From positions 1 to 64,000 of the forward strand of contig CBFIHP010000016.1 in the NCBI GenBank assembly GCA_965662355.1: a stretch of DNA of 64,000 bases. The letters are read 5' to 3'. Each line of letters begins with the position of its first letter. Positions within the stretch are counted from its first letter, which is position 1. Origin of the DNA: GCA-2683825 sp965662355. GTDB lineage: Bacteria > Planctomycetota > UBA1135 > GCA-002686595. Of the stretch, positions 52,757 through 62,770 are shown one piece after another. A program made the position numbers and the translations under genes. A model generated the notes under the pieces. That model did not search any database. It was not told the DNA's origin and saw only the letters and a program-made list of their open reading frames with translations.

Positions 52757-55486
52757 TCAGTCGGAGATTGCGCGCTCGATCGTCGCCTTGGCATACGTTC
52801 GTGCGCGTTTGCCCAGCTTCTTGGCGGACAGGCCGAAGGCGCGTTGAGGATCCAGTTGACTGCGATCGCCGCGATACCACCCTCCCACGTAGTTGATCAA
52901 CGCGCTTCTGTATCGTCCACCGTCGGCGTTGAAGAGGTAGTGGCACACCGCGCCGGACTGGGCGTAGAACATCTGGATCTGGCTTCGTTTGGAGCGGACG
53001 CCCAGCTTCCAGGTCACCGGGATCGTGCGGTCATTCTCCGCGCGCAAGCTCGTGAATTCGGTGTAGGAGGCCTTCAGCACGAAGTCCCAGGAAAGGAGCT
53101 GACCGTCCGTGGCATTGGCCAGGGTGTCGAGGCTCGAGGCGCGTGCATTCTCGGCCTTCCAGGTGCCCCGTTTGGGGTCGAGGAGGAACTCCTCGATGAG
53201 GGTCGCGAAGCCCTCGCCGATCCAATAGCCCGGCTGTTCCAGGGAGCGACCTCCAGTGTTCACGTCGAACGCCATCGGAGATCGGGCTTCCAGCCAGTGG
53301 TGGGTCAACTCATGGGCATAGACGCCGAGCAGCTCGCCATATTGGCTGTCTTCCTCGGGTACGAACATCCGCGACAGGTTCTCGCCGGTGCTGTAGTGGC
53401 CCGCGGTCCAACCCAGGCCAATCTCGGGGCCGCTCTTCTCGCGCCGGCTTTGGCGAATGTACTCAGCGCGCGTTTCGTAGAGCAACATCGTCAGAGGAGC
53501 CGCATTGCTCCTCGAGCCGGAAGCTCCGAAGAGTCCCTCGAGCAGATCGCATACCAGCTCGCCCACCTCGAGTGAACGCGCGACCGCCCCGGGACGTCCG
53601 GGAGGTGTGATGACCAACAGGCGTTCGGAGCGATACCCCCCGATGTCTCGGCGCCAACGACCCAACTCGAGGCGCAGCGCTTCCTGGTCCGCGGGTAGGT
53701 TCTTCTTTGACGTCGGTGCGTCGATGAAGCCGACCGAGTTGCGATCGTGGACATCGAGAAAGTCCAGCCAGGACAGTGGATCGGGGTGGCGCGAACGGGG
53801 GAAGTCGTCGGGAACCCAGGCGCGGATGGTGCGTTGAGCTTCGGTGCTCTTCGGGTCGCGCTCCAGGAGCCGCCGCATCAGCTCGCGGGAGAGCGCTGCG
53901 TTTCGATCGTAGGTGGTGCGCGCCATATCTAGCAGCTTGGCCGTGGGCCGTTCGCGTAGCTTGCGCTCTTGCTTGTCGAGCGCGCGCACCTTGCTGCGGC
54001 TGGTCTTCGGAGGACGCGAGGCCCTGGCGAGGGTCTCCAGTTGCTTTTGGCTCTTCTCTAGCTTGCGCTCGGAGGCTCCCAGCCGGCGGGCCTCGAGGAG
54101 CAAACGCTCGGTACGTTCGAGATCTCCCACGCGCACCGACTTGGCGGCCAGCGCAGCCAGATCGGCGCCGAGTCGCGCATCGATATCCGCGAGCATCCGT
54201 GCAGCTTCCATCTGAGTGCTGCTCGGCTCCGCAGATCCAGAGCGCATGGCACGTAGGTTCTTGCCTTCGACCCAGAGCACGAGACCGTTCGCAGGCACCG
54301 GCCTCTCCGTCAACTTCGTACCCCGGCGCCATTTGACGGAATAGTCGCTTAGCGAGACGGCCGCGCCACCCAGGTAGGCGATATCACCGACCCGGCTCGA
54401 GGGCTGGTCATAGGCGGTTAGCCAGGGTTGGTTCTGCGCGTCGGACAGAACGCGCGCGCTGAGCCCTTCGGGTTCCTTCAGCGCGGTGATCCAGCGCGCT
54501 CCACGCTTGCCGAGCATTTCCTTCACGATCCAACCGGGGCCAAAAGCCGTCGGCGTCGTTCCGAAAGGATGCAGAGCTGCCGATCCACCTCCGCGACGCG
54601 CCACTCGCCCGAAGGCGAAGCTCTGGCGATCGGTAGATTGAGCCGGGTAGGGGTACTTGACGAAGACGTCCGCGGCATGGACGGAAAAGCCGAGTTGGGC
54701 TTCGTGGGGAATGTGCTTGCGCCCGTGATGACCCGCGCGGGTATCGGCCACGCGCTTTCCGGAGCGGCGCTCGTAGACGGCAACATGCAGGTTGCCTGCG
54801 ATGTCGTACCACCCGGCGTAGACGTGTCCACCGCGCAAGGCCGGCGTGCCGCGGAAGGTTCCCTCGACCCGTGCGCGCCAGCGCGGCTCGCGTTGGCGAG
54901 CCGTGTAGGCTACGAGGTCCTCCCCTTCGCGCACGTAGATCTCATCCTCGAACAACAGCGGAGCCGAGACGCCCTTGTCGTTCTGGAACGAACGTACGGA
55001 GCTCATGCGCGAACCACGAATGCGATACAACTCGGCGCGCGTCTCGGTAGCTCGCGCGGCCAGGAGATCCTCCCAGAGGGAGAGTTCCAGGGGCACCGTG
55101 GCCTTCAAGCGCTGATGAAAGAGCAGCGAGCCTGATTCCAGGTCGAAAGCCAACACGGTTCGACGGGTCTTCGAATCACGGGCCGCGGCGACGACCAGGC
55201 GACCCCATAGAACCGGCTCGCCTTCGTAGTTGGCCGGACCGTGGCTCCAGGCTTCCACGGGGTCATCGATCACGGGTTCCGAGAACGAGACGCCCGTGCG
55301 CGCCGGGGGACCTCCCTGGGTCGACCAGGTCCCTGCCAGGGCAACGGAGCCCTCCTCGGGGGCGCGTTCCTGTGTCCGCCTCTGTTGGGAGCCGGAAAGC
55401 GCTGAGTGAGAGGCCGCTTCGAAGGCCGGGGAGAGGGTGAGGAAGGCGGCGAGAAGGGCGGACGGGAGGCTCGGGCGGGGCTTCAC
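52757..55486 (-). CDS. Exported propeller protein with C-terminal gluzincin metallopeptidase
   Basis: A 909-residue exported protein with GTG start, signal peptide (SLPSALLAAFLTLSPAFEA) and GAGG just upstream. The N-terminal half is a PQQ-like propeller (FDLESGSLLFHQRL, VAYTARQREPRWRARVEGTF). A charged helical region of ~120 residues (ERTERLLLEARRLG onward, with heptad-like Leu) follows. The C-terminal third is a gluzincin metallopeptidase with AHELTHHWLEAR (HExxH) and the downstream Glu in WIGEGFATLIEEFL. The fold resembles peptidase-MA-like proteins. Substrate and partner are unknown. Confidence 0.8.
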   Translation of the reverse strand: MKPRPSLPSALLAAFLTLSPAFEAASHSALSGSQQRRTQERAPEEGSVALAGTWSTQGGPPARTGVSFSEPVIDDPVEAWSHGPANYEGEPVLWGRLVVAAARDSKTRRTVLAFDLESGSLLFHQRLKATVPLELSLWEDLLAARATETRAELYRIRGSRMSSVRSFQNDKGVSAPLLFEDEIYVREGEDLVAYTARQREPRWRARVEGTFRGTPALRGGHVYAGWYDIAGNLHVAVYERRSGKRVADTRAGHHGRKHIPHEAQLGFSVHAADVFVKYPYPAQSTDRQSFAFGRVARRGGGSAALHPFGTTPTAFGPGWIVKEMLGKRGARWITALKEPEGLSARVLSDAQNQPWLTAYDQPSSRVGDIAYLGGAAVSLSDYSVKWRRGTKLTERPVPANGLVLWVEGKNLRAMRSGSAEPSSTQMEAARMLADIDARLGADLAALAAKSVRVGDLERTERLLLEARRLGASERKLEKSQKQLETLARASRPPKTSRSKVRALDKQERKLRERPTAKLLDMARTTYDRNAALSRELMRRLLERDPKSTEAQRTIRAWVPDDFPRSRHPDPLSWLDFLDVHDRNSVGFIDAPTSKKNLPADQEALRLELGRWRRDIGGYRSERLLVITPPGRPGAVARSLEVGELVCDLLEGLFGASGSRSNAAPLTMLLYETRAEYIRQSRREKSGPEIGLGWTAGHYSTGENLSRMFVPEEDSQYGELLGVYAHELTHHWLEARSPMAFDVNTGGRSLEQPGYWIGEGFATLIEEFLLDPKRGTWKAENARASSLDTLANATDGQLLSWDFVLKASYTEFTSLRAENDRTIPVTWKLGVRSKRSQIQMFYAQSGAVCHYLFNADGGRYRSALINYVGGWYRGDRSQLDPQRAFGLSAKKLGKRARTYAKATIERAISD

Positions 55487-56097
55487 CAGGCCTCTATCGA
55501 CACGACGGGGGGCCGAGCTTGCTCGATCTCTAGCGGTTGAACGTCGGCAACCCATCCCTCGCTTTGCGCGTGCGCTGCGTGAATGCGGCGACCGCTGAAT
55601 GGACCTTCACCAAGATCGGCACCGAGGGCGGGCGGCAAAAAAATCCATTTCGTGCGTGGTGGAGTGCGGGGGATGCAGACATACGGGCAGCGGCCTGTCA
55701 TAGAGGCCCAAAGAGCCTGTTCGAGACTAGCTGATGCGAACTCGCCGACTGTTCACCTTCGCGCCCCTGGCCGCAGCTTCCCAGGCCGGGGCGCAGGGTG
55801 TTTTTAACGCGCCCGGAACCCATCCTGCGATCCTGGCTGCGAACACGCGCTGGACGGAAAGACGGCGGGTTCCCTTTTTTGCGAGTGTCACTAGCGCGGG
55901 GCTCTGGCTTCCCGGAAGAGGAGGGCGATTCGGCCTCGCCTGGCCGGTGCGCTCCCAAATGTGGAAACAAGCGCCCTCGTATTTCGGGTGCGAGAGGATT
56001 CCGACGGGGATCCGCAGGCCTTGCACGCCCCCAGGAACCCCGCGCCGGAGAAGCTGCCTATATTGGTAGGAGTGGCTTTCCCTCCGCCGGATTTTCC
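55487..56097. other. 611-bp non-coding stretch
   Basis: I see no convincing gene between the divergent metalloprotease and kinase genes. A plus-strand frame at 55734-56069 has no family feature and is Arg-rich, as in shadow frames. A -10-like TATATT lies at 56059-56064, about 34 bases before the kinase start. The promoters of both flanking genes should be here. Confidence 0.5.
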
Positions 56098-59000
56098 GTG
56101 ACTGTCTCCCCCGAGCCCTCTGCCCTGGCCGAAGCCCTCTCCGGGTACGTGGGGGCGCTCTTGGTCGAGAGCGGGATGGCCGTGCCGCCCCGGGCAACGC
56201 TGACGAGCTTGCTGGACACGGTTCTGTGGCAGGAGGAGCTCGCTCCAGCGGAGAACGTGGGAACGGAGACCGAGGGCCACCGACTCCTGAGCGCGCGCCT
56301 GGAACGTTCCCTGGCCGAGGCGTTGCTGGTGGTCTCGGATCGCGTTGGCAGCCCACCCCCCGCGACTCCGAGCGTGCGCATCGAGGCCACGACGGGCGAT
56401 GTCGGCACGGGACAGGATGCCCCTCCGGGCGATCAAGACGACGTGGCCGAGCTGGAACCTGGGGTCTCGCTGAATGCTCTTGTCGAGAACCTGATCCAGG
56501 CGGACCAGCGCGTTCTTTCGGGCTTCGGAGCGCGCGCGCCGAACAGTTCGCAAGTGCTCCTGGAATCGAGTGGGCAGAGGCTGGCCCTTGCAGCGACCAC
56601 GGCGCCGGAGGAACGAGTGCGCCTCGATCGCGAGCTGGTGGAGCTCGATCTGCTGCTTGCCCAGGCCGGGGGGCAAGGCGTCGAGCCGTTCGAGCCTGAT
56701 CTCGTGGGCACGTTGCTCGGAGGCAAGTACCGTCTCATCGCCTGCGTGGGGCGCGGTGGCTTCGGCACGGTTTATCGCGCCGTGGACGAGATCCTCGGCG
56801 CCAGGGTAGCGGTCAAGGTGCTCAACCCGCGAGCCGCTGGCTCGAAGAGTGCGCTCGAGAACTTCCTGCGCGAGGCCAAGTTGCTTACGAGTCTCGACCA
56901 CGAGAACATCGTGCGCTGGATCTCCTTCGATCGCACCGAAGACGGGCTGCACTACTTCGTCATGGAGTATCTCGACGGAGCCGAGCTCGAGGCCGTGCTG
57001 CGTCGCGAAGGTGCTCTTCCCGCGCGACGTGTTGCTCCGATCCTGCTGCAGATACTCGCGGCGTTGCGTCGCGCGCACGATCCGCGAGAACCGGGAAGGC
57101 CGCGCGAACAGGAGGGTGAAGAGGAAGGTGGCGTCGCCGGCAGCCCTGGCGGACTTCTGCATCTGGACCTCAAACCCGAGAACGTCTTCCTCATGCCGCC
57201 CACGGAACCCGGCGGAGAGGAGCACGTGAAGGTGATCGACTTCGGGATTGCACAGCACGTCGGTGCCGAGGCGCGCGCGGCCGAGGGCGTCTTGCGCTCG
57301 GTACTCGATCTACCGCCCAGCGTGCTCGCAAAATCGATCACCGCGGCACTGCCAGAAGAGGATGCATCCGACTCCGTCCAAGCTGCTGGATCCAAGCGTA
57401 GCGCCCCTCCACAGCGGGCGCGGGGCGGGACCTTGCTGTACGCCTCGCCCGAGCAAGCGGCACACCTCGCCGGGGACCGCTCCATTCGACCTCTCGATGG
57501 TCGTTCGGACCTGTATTCGCTCGGCGTGATGGCCTTTCGCATGTTGACCGGCGAGTTCCCCTGGTCGGACTGCCGCACCGCGTTACAGGTGCTGCGCAAT
57601 CATCTCGAGCGTCCTCCGCGACGGGTTCGCACGCTGGCTCCGCGCACACCCCGGGCTCTGGTCCGTTTCGTCGAGCGCTGCCTCGCCAAGGATCCGGACG
57701 ATCGCTGGCGCGATACGAACGAGGCCTACGAGGCCCTGCAACGTATCGTCCGCCCGCGGCTTTCCGCCCGCAGCATGGCGCTCGTCGGCGTGGCCTCCAT
57801 GGCTCTCGTGGCCACGGTAGCGTGGAGCCTGCAGCCGACCGAGCGCATTCATCATGCACTCTGGGACGGTGACGAACCGCTCACCCGCATCCACCTGGGA
57901 CCGGGACGGGCGCAACGAGAGCTCACGCTTCCGGACGAGTGGACCCGAGCCGACAGGCGTGGCATGAGGCGACAGCCGCGCGTCGTCGCGGCGCGCGGGG
58001 ATGCCGCTCTCGCCGGATGGGGGGCGCGCTGGATCGACGTCGAGGCCGGGCGGTTCGAGCTTTTCGTGGAACCTGGAGCCCAGCCCGCGGACGCCCAGGC
58101 CGCCGTGCTCGTCGAGACAGCCCAGGCCGTGTGGGTTCTCGGCCCCGTGACGCTCGAGCACCTCGGGCCCTGGAGCATCAGCGAGCTGGCCATCGAGGGG
58201 CGGGACAGCGAACAACGTGCGGTCGAGCCGCGAGGCGCCACGGTTCGCGTACGTATCGAAGGGGCGAGGGATGCACTGAACGCTCTTCGTTCCCTGGAGC
58301 TCGGCTGTGGAGACCTCGTGCTCACTCGCCGCGAACGCTTCTCCGGGCCCGATGCGAACGGTGCCATTTCCATCACGGACCTACCTCTGGATCGACTTGG
58401 CGGTCGCTTTGGACGCGAACAGCTGTGGGTACGCGCGGTGGACGCGGCGGGGCAGATGAGCGAACGCGACATCGCCTTGGTGCTCGCGAATCCAGCCGTG
58501 CAGGTGACCGAGGCTGGCTTCGGAAGTTTCACGCCCGCGCTGCAGCCAGGCGAGGTCGTTCCGTCGGATCCAGGGCGCGCGGTCGTCGTGGGTTCGGGGT
58601 GGTTGTCGGTGACGCTCTCGGGAGCAGGCACGCTGAGTGTCCTACTCTCCTCCGATGCCGTTAGCGCCGGCGAGCGCGACGACAAACGGCTCTTGACGCG
58701 TGTCGGTTTCTCCGCGGCCGAGCCCACGCGGCGTTTCTCGTTGCGCGAATTGGGGCTGACCGGGGCAAGCGAGCGCGTCGGTACGCTTTGGCTCGAGGCG
58801 GTGGACGATGCCTTGCGACCGAATTTCGCCGACCCGATGCCGCTCCGGTTCCGCTACTTACCCGCGAACCCGGAGTTGATCGTGCGCGCCTCGGTGGCTC
58901 TCAACGATACGACGGACGAAGGGGCTTCAAGCGTCACGCTCGACGCGCTGCGACCCGAGCTCTTCGGGCAAGCACGGACCCTCGAAGTACGCATCCACGC

Positions 59001-60954
59001 CCGTGAACGGTTTCTCAGCGCGCTTTCGGCCGAGCCCCAGCTCCTGCGCGTCGATGCGCGCGGGATGCGCCTCGCCGATGTGGAACACTTTGCCTTCGAG
59101 GGGGGTGGGGATGGCAGCATCTGGCGTTTTCCCATCGATGCTCCCGGTTCGTACCGGCTTCTCGTACGTACCTTCGATGTGGACGGGGGGCGGCGCGGCC
59201 GTGAAATCGGCGCACCGCAAAGTTATGCCCTGGTCTTCGATCCCCAGCCGCCCTCGCTCGTGCTGAGCGCGACGGGCTTCGATCCCCGCCAACCCGTCAG
59301 CGTGCTGGAGGATCCGGCGATGACCGGGCTGGTCATCACCGCGCGGGATGCGCTGGGTGTCACGGCATTGCCCTGGTCGTTGCAACATGAGGGTCTCGAG
59401 CTCGAGTCCGGGGATCTTGCCCAGAGCTTTGGAGCACAGGCGCTCCTGGATCCCTCCCAAACCCACAACGTCGCCTGGCCACTGAAGGCGAGTCTCGCCG
59501 ATGGGCACTACGTCTTCGAGGTCCGCGCCCGTGATGCGGCCGGCAACGTTGCGCAGGCGAGCACGCTCGAATGGGAGGTCGCGTGTCGCGGCCCACGGCT
59601 TCGCCTGGACGCCCCGCGGCGCACGAGCGGGCAGTGGGAGCTTGCGCTTGGGCGTTGGGACCTGCGCGTGCAGGTCGAGGACGTCAACCGCGTGGACGAG
59701 GTTGTGGCGAGTCTGCAACTCAACGGCACGCTCGTGCGGCGTATTCCGCTGGTGCCCAGCGGGTCCGATACCATGTACGTTCCCGCGCCGAACGCTCGCT
59801 TGCGCTCCGAGCGCACCTGGTCGCGCCGAGCGCTCACGTTGCGCATCGAGGCGGTCGACGGCCATGGCAACACGACGTTGCTGAGTGAAACCGCCGACAT
59901 GCCTGACGTGGTGCGCTACGACGACGTACTCGTCCGCACGGGAACGGGTGAAGAGATGCTCTTCGTGGCCGGCAACCGGGGCTTCGAGTACGTCTTCGGT
60001 CGGCGGGCCGGTTTCTCAGGAGGTCCTTGGAGCGTCCGTATCGAGGCCGGGGGCGTGCCGGACTACTATCTCGATACGCGCGAGGTGACAGCGCACGAGT
60101 TCAGGAGCTTCGTCGAAGCCTCGAACGGTTACGTCAAGGAGGCATGGTGGCCGCGAGGGAGCGCGCCGACGGTAGAGCGACGCGAAGAGCTGTCGACAAG
60201 CCTCGGAGCGATCGAGAGCGCGAGCCGATCCGTGACCGGGGTCTCCTGGCCCGAGGCGAGCGCTTACGCGGCCTGGCGGGAGAAGCGTCTGCCGAGCCTG
60301 GTCGAATGGGAGTATGCCGCGCGTCGCGCCTCCACGGGACACGAGGGATTGCTCGAGGGGGTACGTGAGTGGAGCGAGACTCCACAGTTCTTCTTTCCGA
60401 CGCAGGACGATCCCGAGCTGCACTACGGCCTCTTCAGCCCGTTGCTCCTCGATACGCCCAGTCGCATCTTTCATCCAGGGGATGTCGACGGCGATAGACA
60501 GGCCGATCTCCTGGCCCTCGGCCGGGCCCCCGAGCACCAACTGCATCTCTTCGGGACGGAAGGAGCCGGAAGCCATCGTCGTCTGAGCTTCGTGCCCGCC
60601 CCTGAGGATCTCGAAGCGCGCGATGTGAATCACGACGGTCGCATCGATCTCGTTCTGCTCGGCGTCGATGGGCTCATCCGGACAGCGCTGCAGAATGTCT
60701 CCGGTGGCTTCGAAGCAGCGTTCGTGCGAGGGGACCGGCTCGAGAATCGAACGATCGCGGATCCGGATTCCTTTGGCGCCTGGCGCGAGCGCCGCATGGT
60801 CTCAGGAGCGCGCACGCCAGGTGCGCGGGCAGATCGCACCTGGGAACGTAGCGGTGTCAGTGCGTTCCACGCGGACGTTGGCTTCCGTTGTGCGCTCGAC
60901 GCCGACAAGGTACGCCGGCGCGTGGAGCGTGGTGACTACGAGGGCGTCCGATGA
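56098..60954 (+). CDS. Ser/Thr kinase - Ig-like domains - SUMF1-type domain giant protein
   Basis: A 1618-residue protein with start GTG 56098. Residues ~210-545 form a protein kinase: G-loop GRGGFGTVYRA, catalytic Lys in VAVKVL near 239, HLDLKPENVF near 356, and IDFGIAQH near 381. Acidic insertions interrupt the catalytic and activation loops. A helix follows at MALVGVASMALVATVAWSL (~558-578), so the rest is extracytoplasmic. About 700 residues of beta-sandwich repeats come next. The C-terminal part (from ~1286) is a formylglycine-generating-enzyme-like domain (YYLDTREVTAHEFRSF, VSWPEASAYAAWREKRLPS, EWEYAARR, GFRCALDADK). A ~100-residue FG-GAP-like insert (HPGDVDGDRQADLL, DVNHDGRIDLVLL) splits it before GFRC. 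Kinases fused to SUMF1 domains are known in this lineage; this insertion is unusual. The following lipoprotein gene overlaps it. Confidence 0.85.
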   Translation: MTVSPEPSALAEALSGYVGALLVESGMAVPPRATLTSLLDTVLWQEELAPAENVGTETEGHRLLSARLERSLAEALLVVSDRVGSPPPATPSVRIEATTGDVGTGQDAPPGDQDDVAELEPGVSLNALVENLIQADQRVLSGFGARAPNSSQVLLESSGQRLALAATTAPEERVRLDRELVELDLLLAQAGGQGVEPFEPDLVGTLLGGKYRLIACVGRGGFGTVYRAVDEILGARVAVKVLNPRAAGSKSALENFLREAKLLTSLDHENIVRWISFDRTEDGLHYFVMEYLDGAELEAVLRREGALPARRVAPILLQILAALRRAHDPREPGRPREQEGEEEGGVAGSPGGLLHLDLKPENVFLMPPTEPGGEEHVKVIDFGIAQHVGAEARAAEGVLRSVLDLPPSVLAKSITAALPEEDASDSVQAAGSKRSAPPQRARGGTLLYASPEQAAHLAGDRSIRPLDGRSDLYSLGVMAFRMLTGEFPWSDCRTALQVLRNHLERPPRRVRTLAPRTPRALVRFVERCLAKDPDDRWRDTNEAYEALQRIVRPRLSARSMALVGVASMALVATVAWSLQPTERIHHALWDGDEPLTRIHLGPGRAQRELTLPDEWTRADRRGMRRQPRVVAARGDAALAGWGARWIDVEAGRFELFVEPGAQPADAQAAVLVETAQAVWVLGPVTLEHLGPWSISELAIEGRDSEQRAVEPRGATVRVRIEGARDALNALRSLELGCGDLVLTRRERFSGPDANGAISITDLPLDRLGGRFGREQLWVRAVDAAGQMSERDIALVLANPAVQVTEAGFGSFTPALQPGEVVPSDPGRAVVVGSGWLSVTLSGAGTLSVLLSSDAVSAGERDDKRLLTRVGFSAAEPTRRFSLRELGLTGASERVGTLWLEAVDDALRPNFADPMPLRFRYLPANPELIVRASVALNDTTDEGASSVTLDALRPELFGQARTLEVRIHARERFLSALSAEPQLLRVDARGMRLADVEHFAFEGGGDGSIWRFPIDAPGSYRLLVRTFDVDGGRRGREIGAPQSYALVFDPQPPSLVLSATGFDPRQPVSVLEDPAMTGLVITARDALGVTALPWSLQHEGLELESGDLAQSFGAQALLDPSQTHNVAWPLKASLADGHYVFEVRARDAAGNVAQASTLEWEVACRGPRLRLDAPRRTSGQWELALGRWDLRVQVEDVNRVDEVVASLQLNGTLVRRIPLVPSGSDTMYVPAPNARLRSERTWSRRALTLRIEAVDGHGNTTLLSETADMPDVVRYDDVLVRTGTGEEMLFVAGNRGFEYVFGRRAGFSGGPWSVRIEAGGVPDYYLDTREVTAHEFRSFVEASNGYVKEAWWPRGSAPTVERREELSTSLGAIESASRSVTGVSWPEASAYAAWREKRLPSLVEWEYAARRASTGHEGLLEGVREWSETPQFFFPTQDDPELHYGLFSPLLLDTPSRIFHPGDVDGDRQADLLALGRAPEHQLHLFGTEGAGSHRRLSFVPAPEDLEARDVNHDGRIDLVLLGVDGLIRTALQNVSGGFEAAFVRGDRLENRTIADPDSFGAWRERRMVSGARTPGARADRTWERSGVSAFHADVGFRCALDADKVRRRVERGDYEGVR

Positions 60955-62063
60955 GGCTTTGGCTGCTAGTCGTGCTTCTCGCTGGTGCGTGTCGAACGAG
61001 CGAGCGCTGGAAGCCCAAGGGGCCGCGGCTGCCGTTCCACGCTGCCCTGGCTCCGACCGTGGTGGAGGAGAATGACACGTCTGGAGAGGACGGCATGCGC
61101 ATCGCTTTCGAGGCCGACGAGGTTTCCTCGATCCTTGCGGAGCGACTCGAGCAGTACGGCTTTGCCCGCGTGACCCAGCTCGCTCCGGCCCAGCTTCCGT
61201 CCAAGGCACCCGAAGCGGGTGTTGCCAGGACTCGCCCACGATTCGATGCCGCAGGTGAAATCCAGAGCGCTGCTCCCGCCCAGGGGTGGCAAGACCTGGC
61301 CCTGGAGGCAGGGGCCGATGTCCTGGTCTCGACCTTGCTCGTCTACGAGCCTGTCGTACGCGGTCGGATCAACGAGAAGTTCTGGTTGAATCTACCGCTG
61401 TTTCTGTTCGGGCCTCTCTGTTACCTGGTTGGCGACAACACGTACGAGGTCGAGGCCAGTCTCCTGGCCGAGCTCTACGACGTATCGCAGCGTCGACGGG
61501 AGGTCGTCGAATGGGAGCTCCTGCGGATTCCTATTCAGGTCACTTTCGCAGGAACGGATCTCAGCTTTCTGCGGCGCTCGGGGGGTCGTCTGGGATCCTA
61601 TGCGCTGTCCTTGCTCGTCCCCGTGGGGCTTCTGGCCCGCAGCTCGGATCATATCGCGTCCAAGGTTCGCGAGGCCGTGCTGGAGGAGCTGGCGCACGGG
61701 CTGGTGCGCGAGTTGCACTCCCGGAGTGGCGAGATCGAGACCGGCCAGAACACGACGCGCCCCAGCGTCGACGCGCAGCGTGTTCGCACCGTGCGCCAGG
61801 CCGATGGGACGCTGAGCGTTGCTCTGCCCGTGTTCGACCCTGCGTTTGTCGCACGCGGGTGGACGCTTCTGGCGGGAACGGCTCGGGCTACGGGTGAATT
61901 CGATGCCCAGCAGGCAAACTCGTCCGCTCCCGGGGAGTGGATGATCGAGGCCGACCTCGCTGCCCCCGCGGATGCGCGCTATCTACGCGTGGCGATCGAG
62001 GATGGGGCCGGACGTGTGCGGCGCTATACCTTCGAATTGGGGCCGCTACCGTCGTCGAGGTGA
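60951..62063 (+). CDS. Lipoprotein coupled to the kinase gene
   Basis: A 370-residue lipoprotein with lipobox LLAGAC (C14). The middle has one hydrophobic stretch (FWLNLPLFLFGPLCYLVGD). It resembles proteins with an N-terminal domain that holds an adenine-nucleotide- or CsgG-like fold, but I cannot name it with confidence. The start ATG overlaps the kinase stop as ATGA, so the two are translationally coupled and may interact. The end overlaps the convergent sigma-factor gene by 40 bases. Confidence 0.7.
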   Translation: MRLWLLVVLLAGACRTSERWKPKGPRLPFHAALAPTVVEENDTSGEDGMRIAFEADEVSSILAERLEQYGFARVTQLAPAQLPSKAPEAGVARTRPRFDAAGEIQSAAPAQGWQDLALEAGADVLVSTLLVYEPVVRGRINEKFWLNLPLFLFGPLCYLVGDNTYEVEASLLAELYDVSQRRREVVEWELLRIPIQVTFAGTDLSFLRRSGGRLGSYALSLLVPVGLLARSSDHIASKVREAVLEELAHGLVRELHSRSGEIETGQNTTRPSVDAQRVRTVRQADGTLSVALPVFDPAFVARGWTLLAGTARATGEFDAQQANSSAPGEWMIEADLAAPADARYLRVAIEDGAGRVRRYTFELGPLPSSR

Positions 62064-62731
62064 GGTCGCAGGCGCTCGAGGAGTCTCTTGTGGGCGCGTC
62101 GATAGAGCTCCTTGGCCGCTTCCACGGTGTCCCGTTTCATGTGTACGCGCACGTTCTCCCAATCCTCGGCATAGTAGTCGCGCTGCAGGATGACGTCGCG
62201 ATAGTCCGTCGGCTGTAAGTCCTCCACGTGGGCATCGACGAGATCGCGAAACTCGTTGCGCACGGCACGCTGCGAAGGCGACAGCTCGTCGGCCGGAAGG
62301 TTCAGGTGTTCCTGGGGTGTGTCGTCCTCGGCCGGGAGCGACACGATGCGCTGGGGGGTGCGCTTCTGCGCGTAGTGATAGCTGAGCTTGCTCTTGATCT
62401 TGTTCTCGGCGATCTTCGCCAGCCAGGAGAGAATGCTGCCCTGGCTGCGCGGCTCGAGCTCGTGGATTCTCTGCATCGCCACGATGTAGACCTCCTGCAT
62501 GAGGTCTTCGGCCTCCAGCTGGGCACCGAGCTGGGCGCCCATGCGAATGCTGATGATCCGTTGCAGGCGCGGTCGGTAGCGCTCGAAGAGCTCGTTCAAC
62601 GCCTGCGTATCCCCGGCCTGAACCCTGTGCAGGAGTCCTACCGAGTAGGAGAGCTCGGGTAGGTCCGAAAGCGGCGGTAGCTCTTCGGGACTTCTCCTGT
62701 CGCCTTGGGGCTCGTCTACGGGGCCTGTCAT
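62024..62731 (-). CDS. ECF-like RNA polymerase sigma factor
   Basis: A 235-residue sigma factor. Region 2 has ALNELFERYRPRLQRIISIRM, DLMQEVYIVAMQRI and SILSWLAKIAENKIKSKL. Region 4 is at DYRDVILQRDYYAEDWENVRVHM and EAAKELYRRAHKRLLERL. It has a ~30-residue N-terminal extension of acidic/Pro residues. The group resembles planctomycete ECF types linked to protein kinases. The giant kinase with its lipoprotein is convergent and overlapping, so a functional link is possible but not shown. Its promoter lies in the region with the 39-bp inverted repeat. Confidence 0.85.
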   Translation of the reverse strand: MTGPVDEPQGDRRSPEELPPLSDLPELSYSVGLLHRVQAGDTQALNELFERYRPRLQRIISIRMGAQLGAQLEAEDLMQEVYIVAMQRIHELEPRSQGSILSWLAKIAENKIKSKLSYHYAQKRTPQRIVSLPAEDDTPQEHLNLPADELSPSQRAVRNEFRDLVDAHVEDLQPTDYRDVILQRDYYAEDWENVRVHMKRDTVEAAKELYRRAHKRLLERLRPHLDDGSGPNSKV

Positions 62732-62770
62732 CGCTGGCTCTGGATCCTAGGAGTGCGATAATACGTGGCT

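Noticed and set aside
55734..56069. Plus-strand 111-residue ORF before the kinase
   Set aside because: It is Arg/Pro-rich and lacks a ribosome binding site and any domain; it is likely a chance frame in GC-rich DNA.
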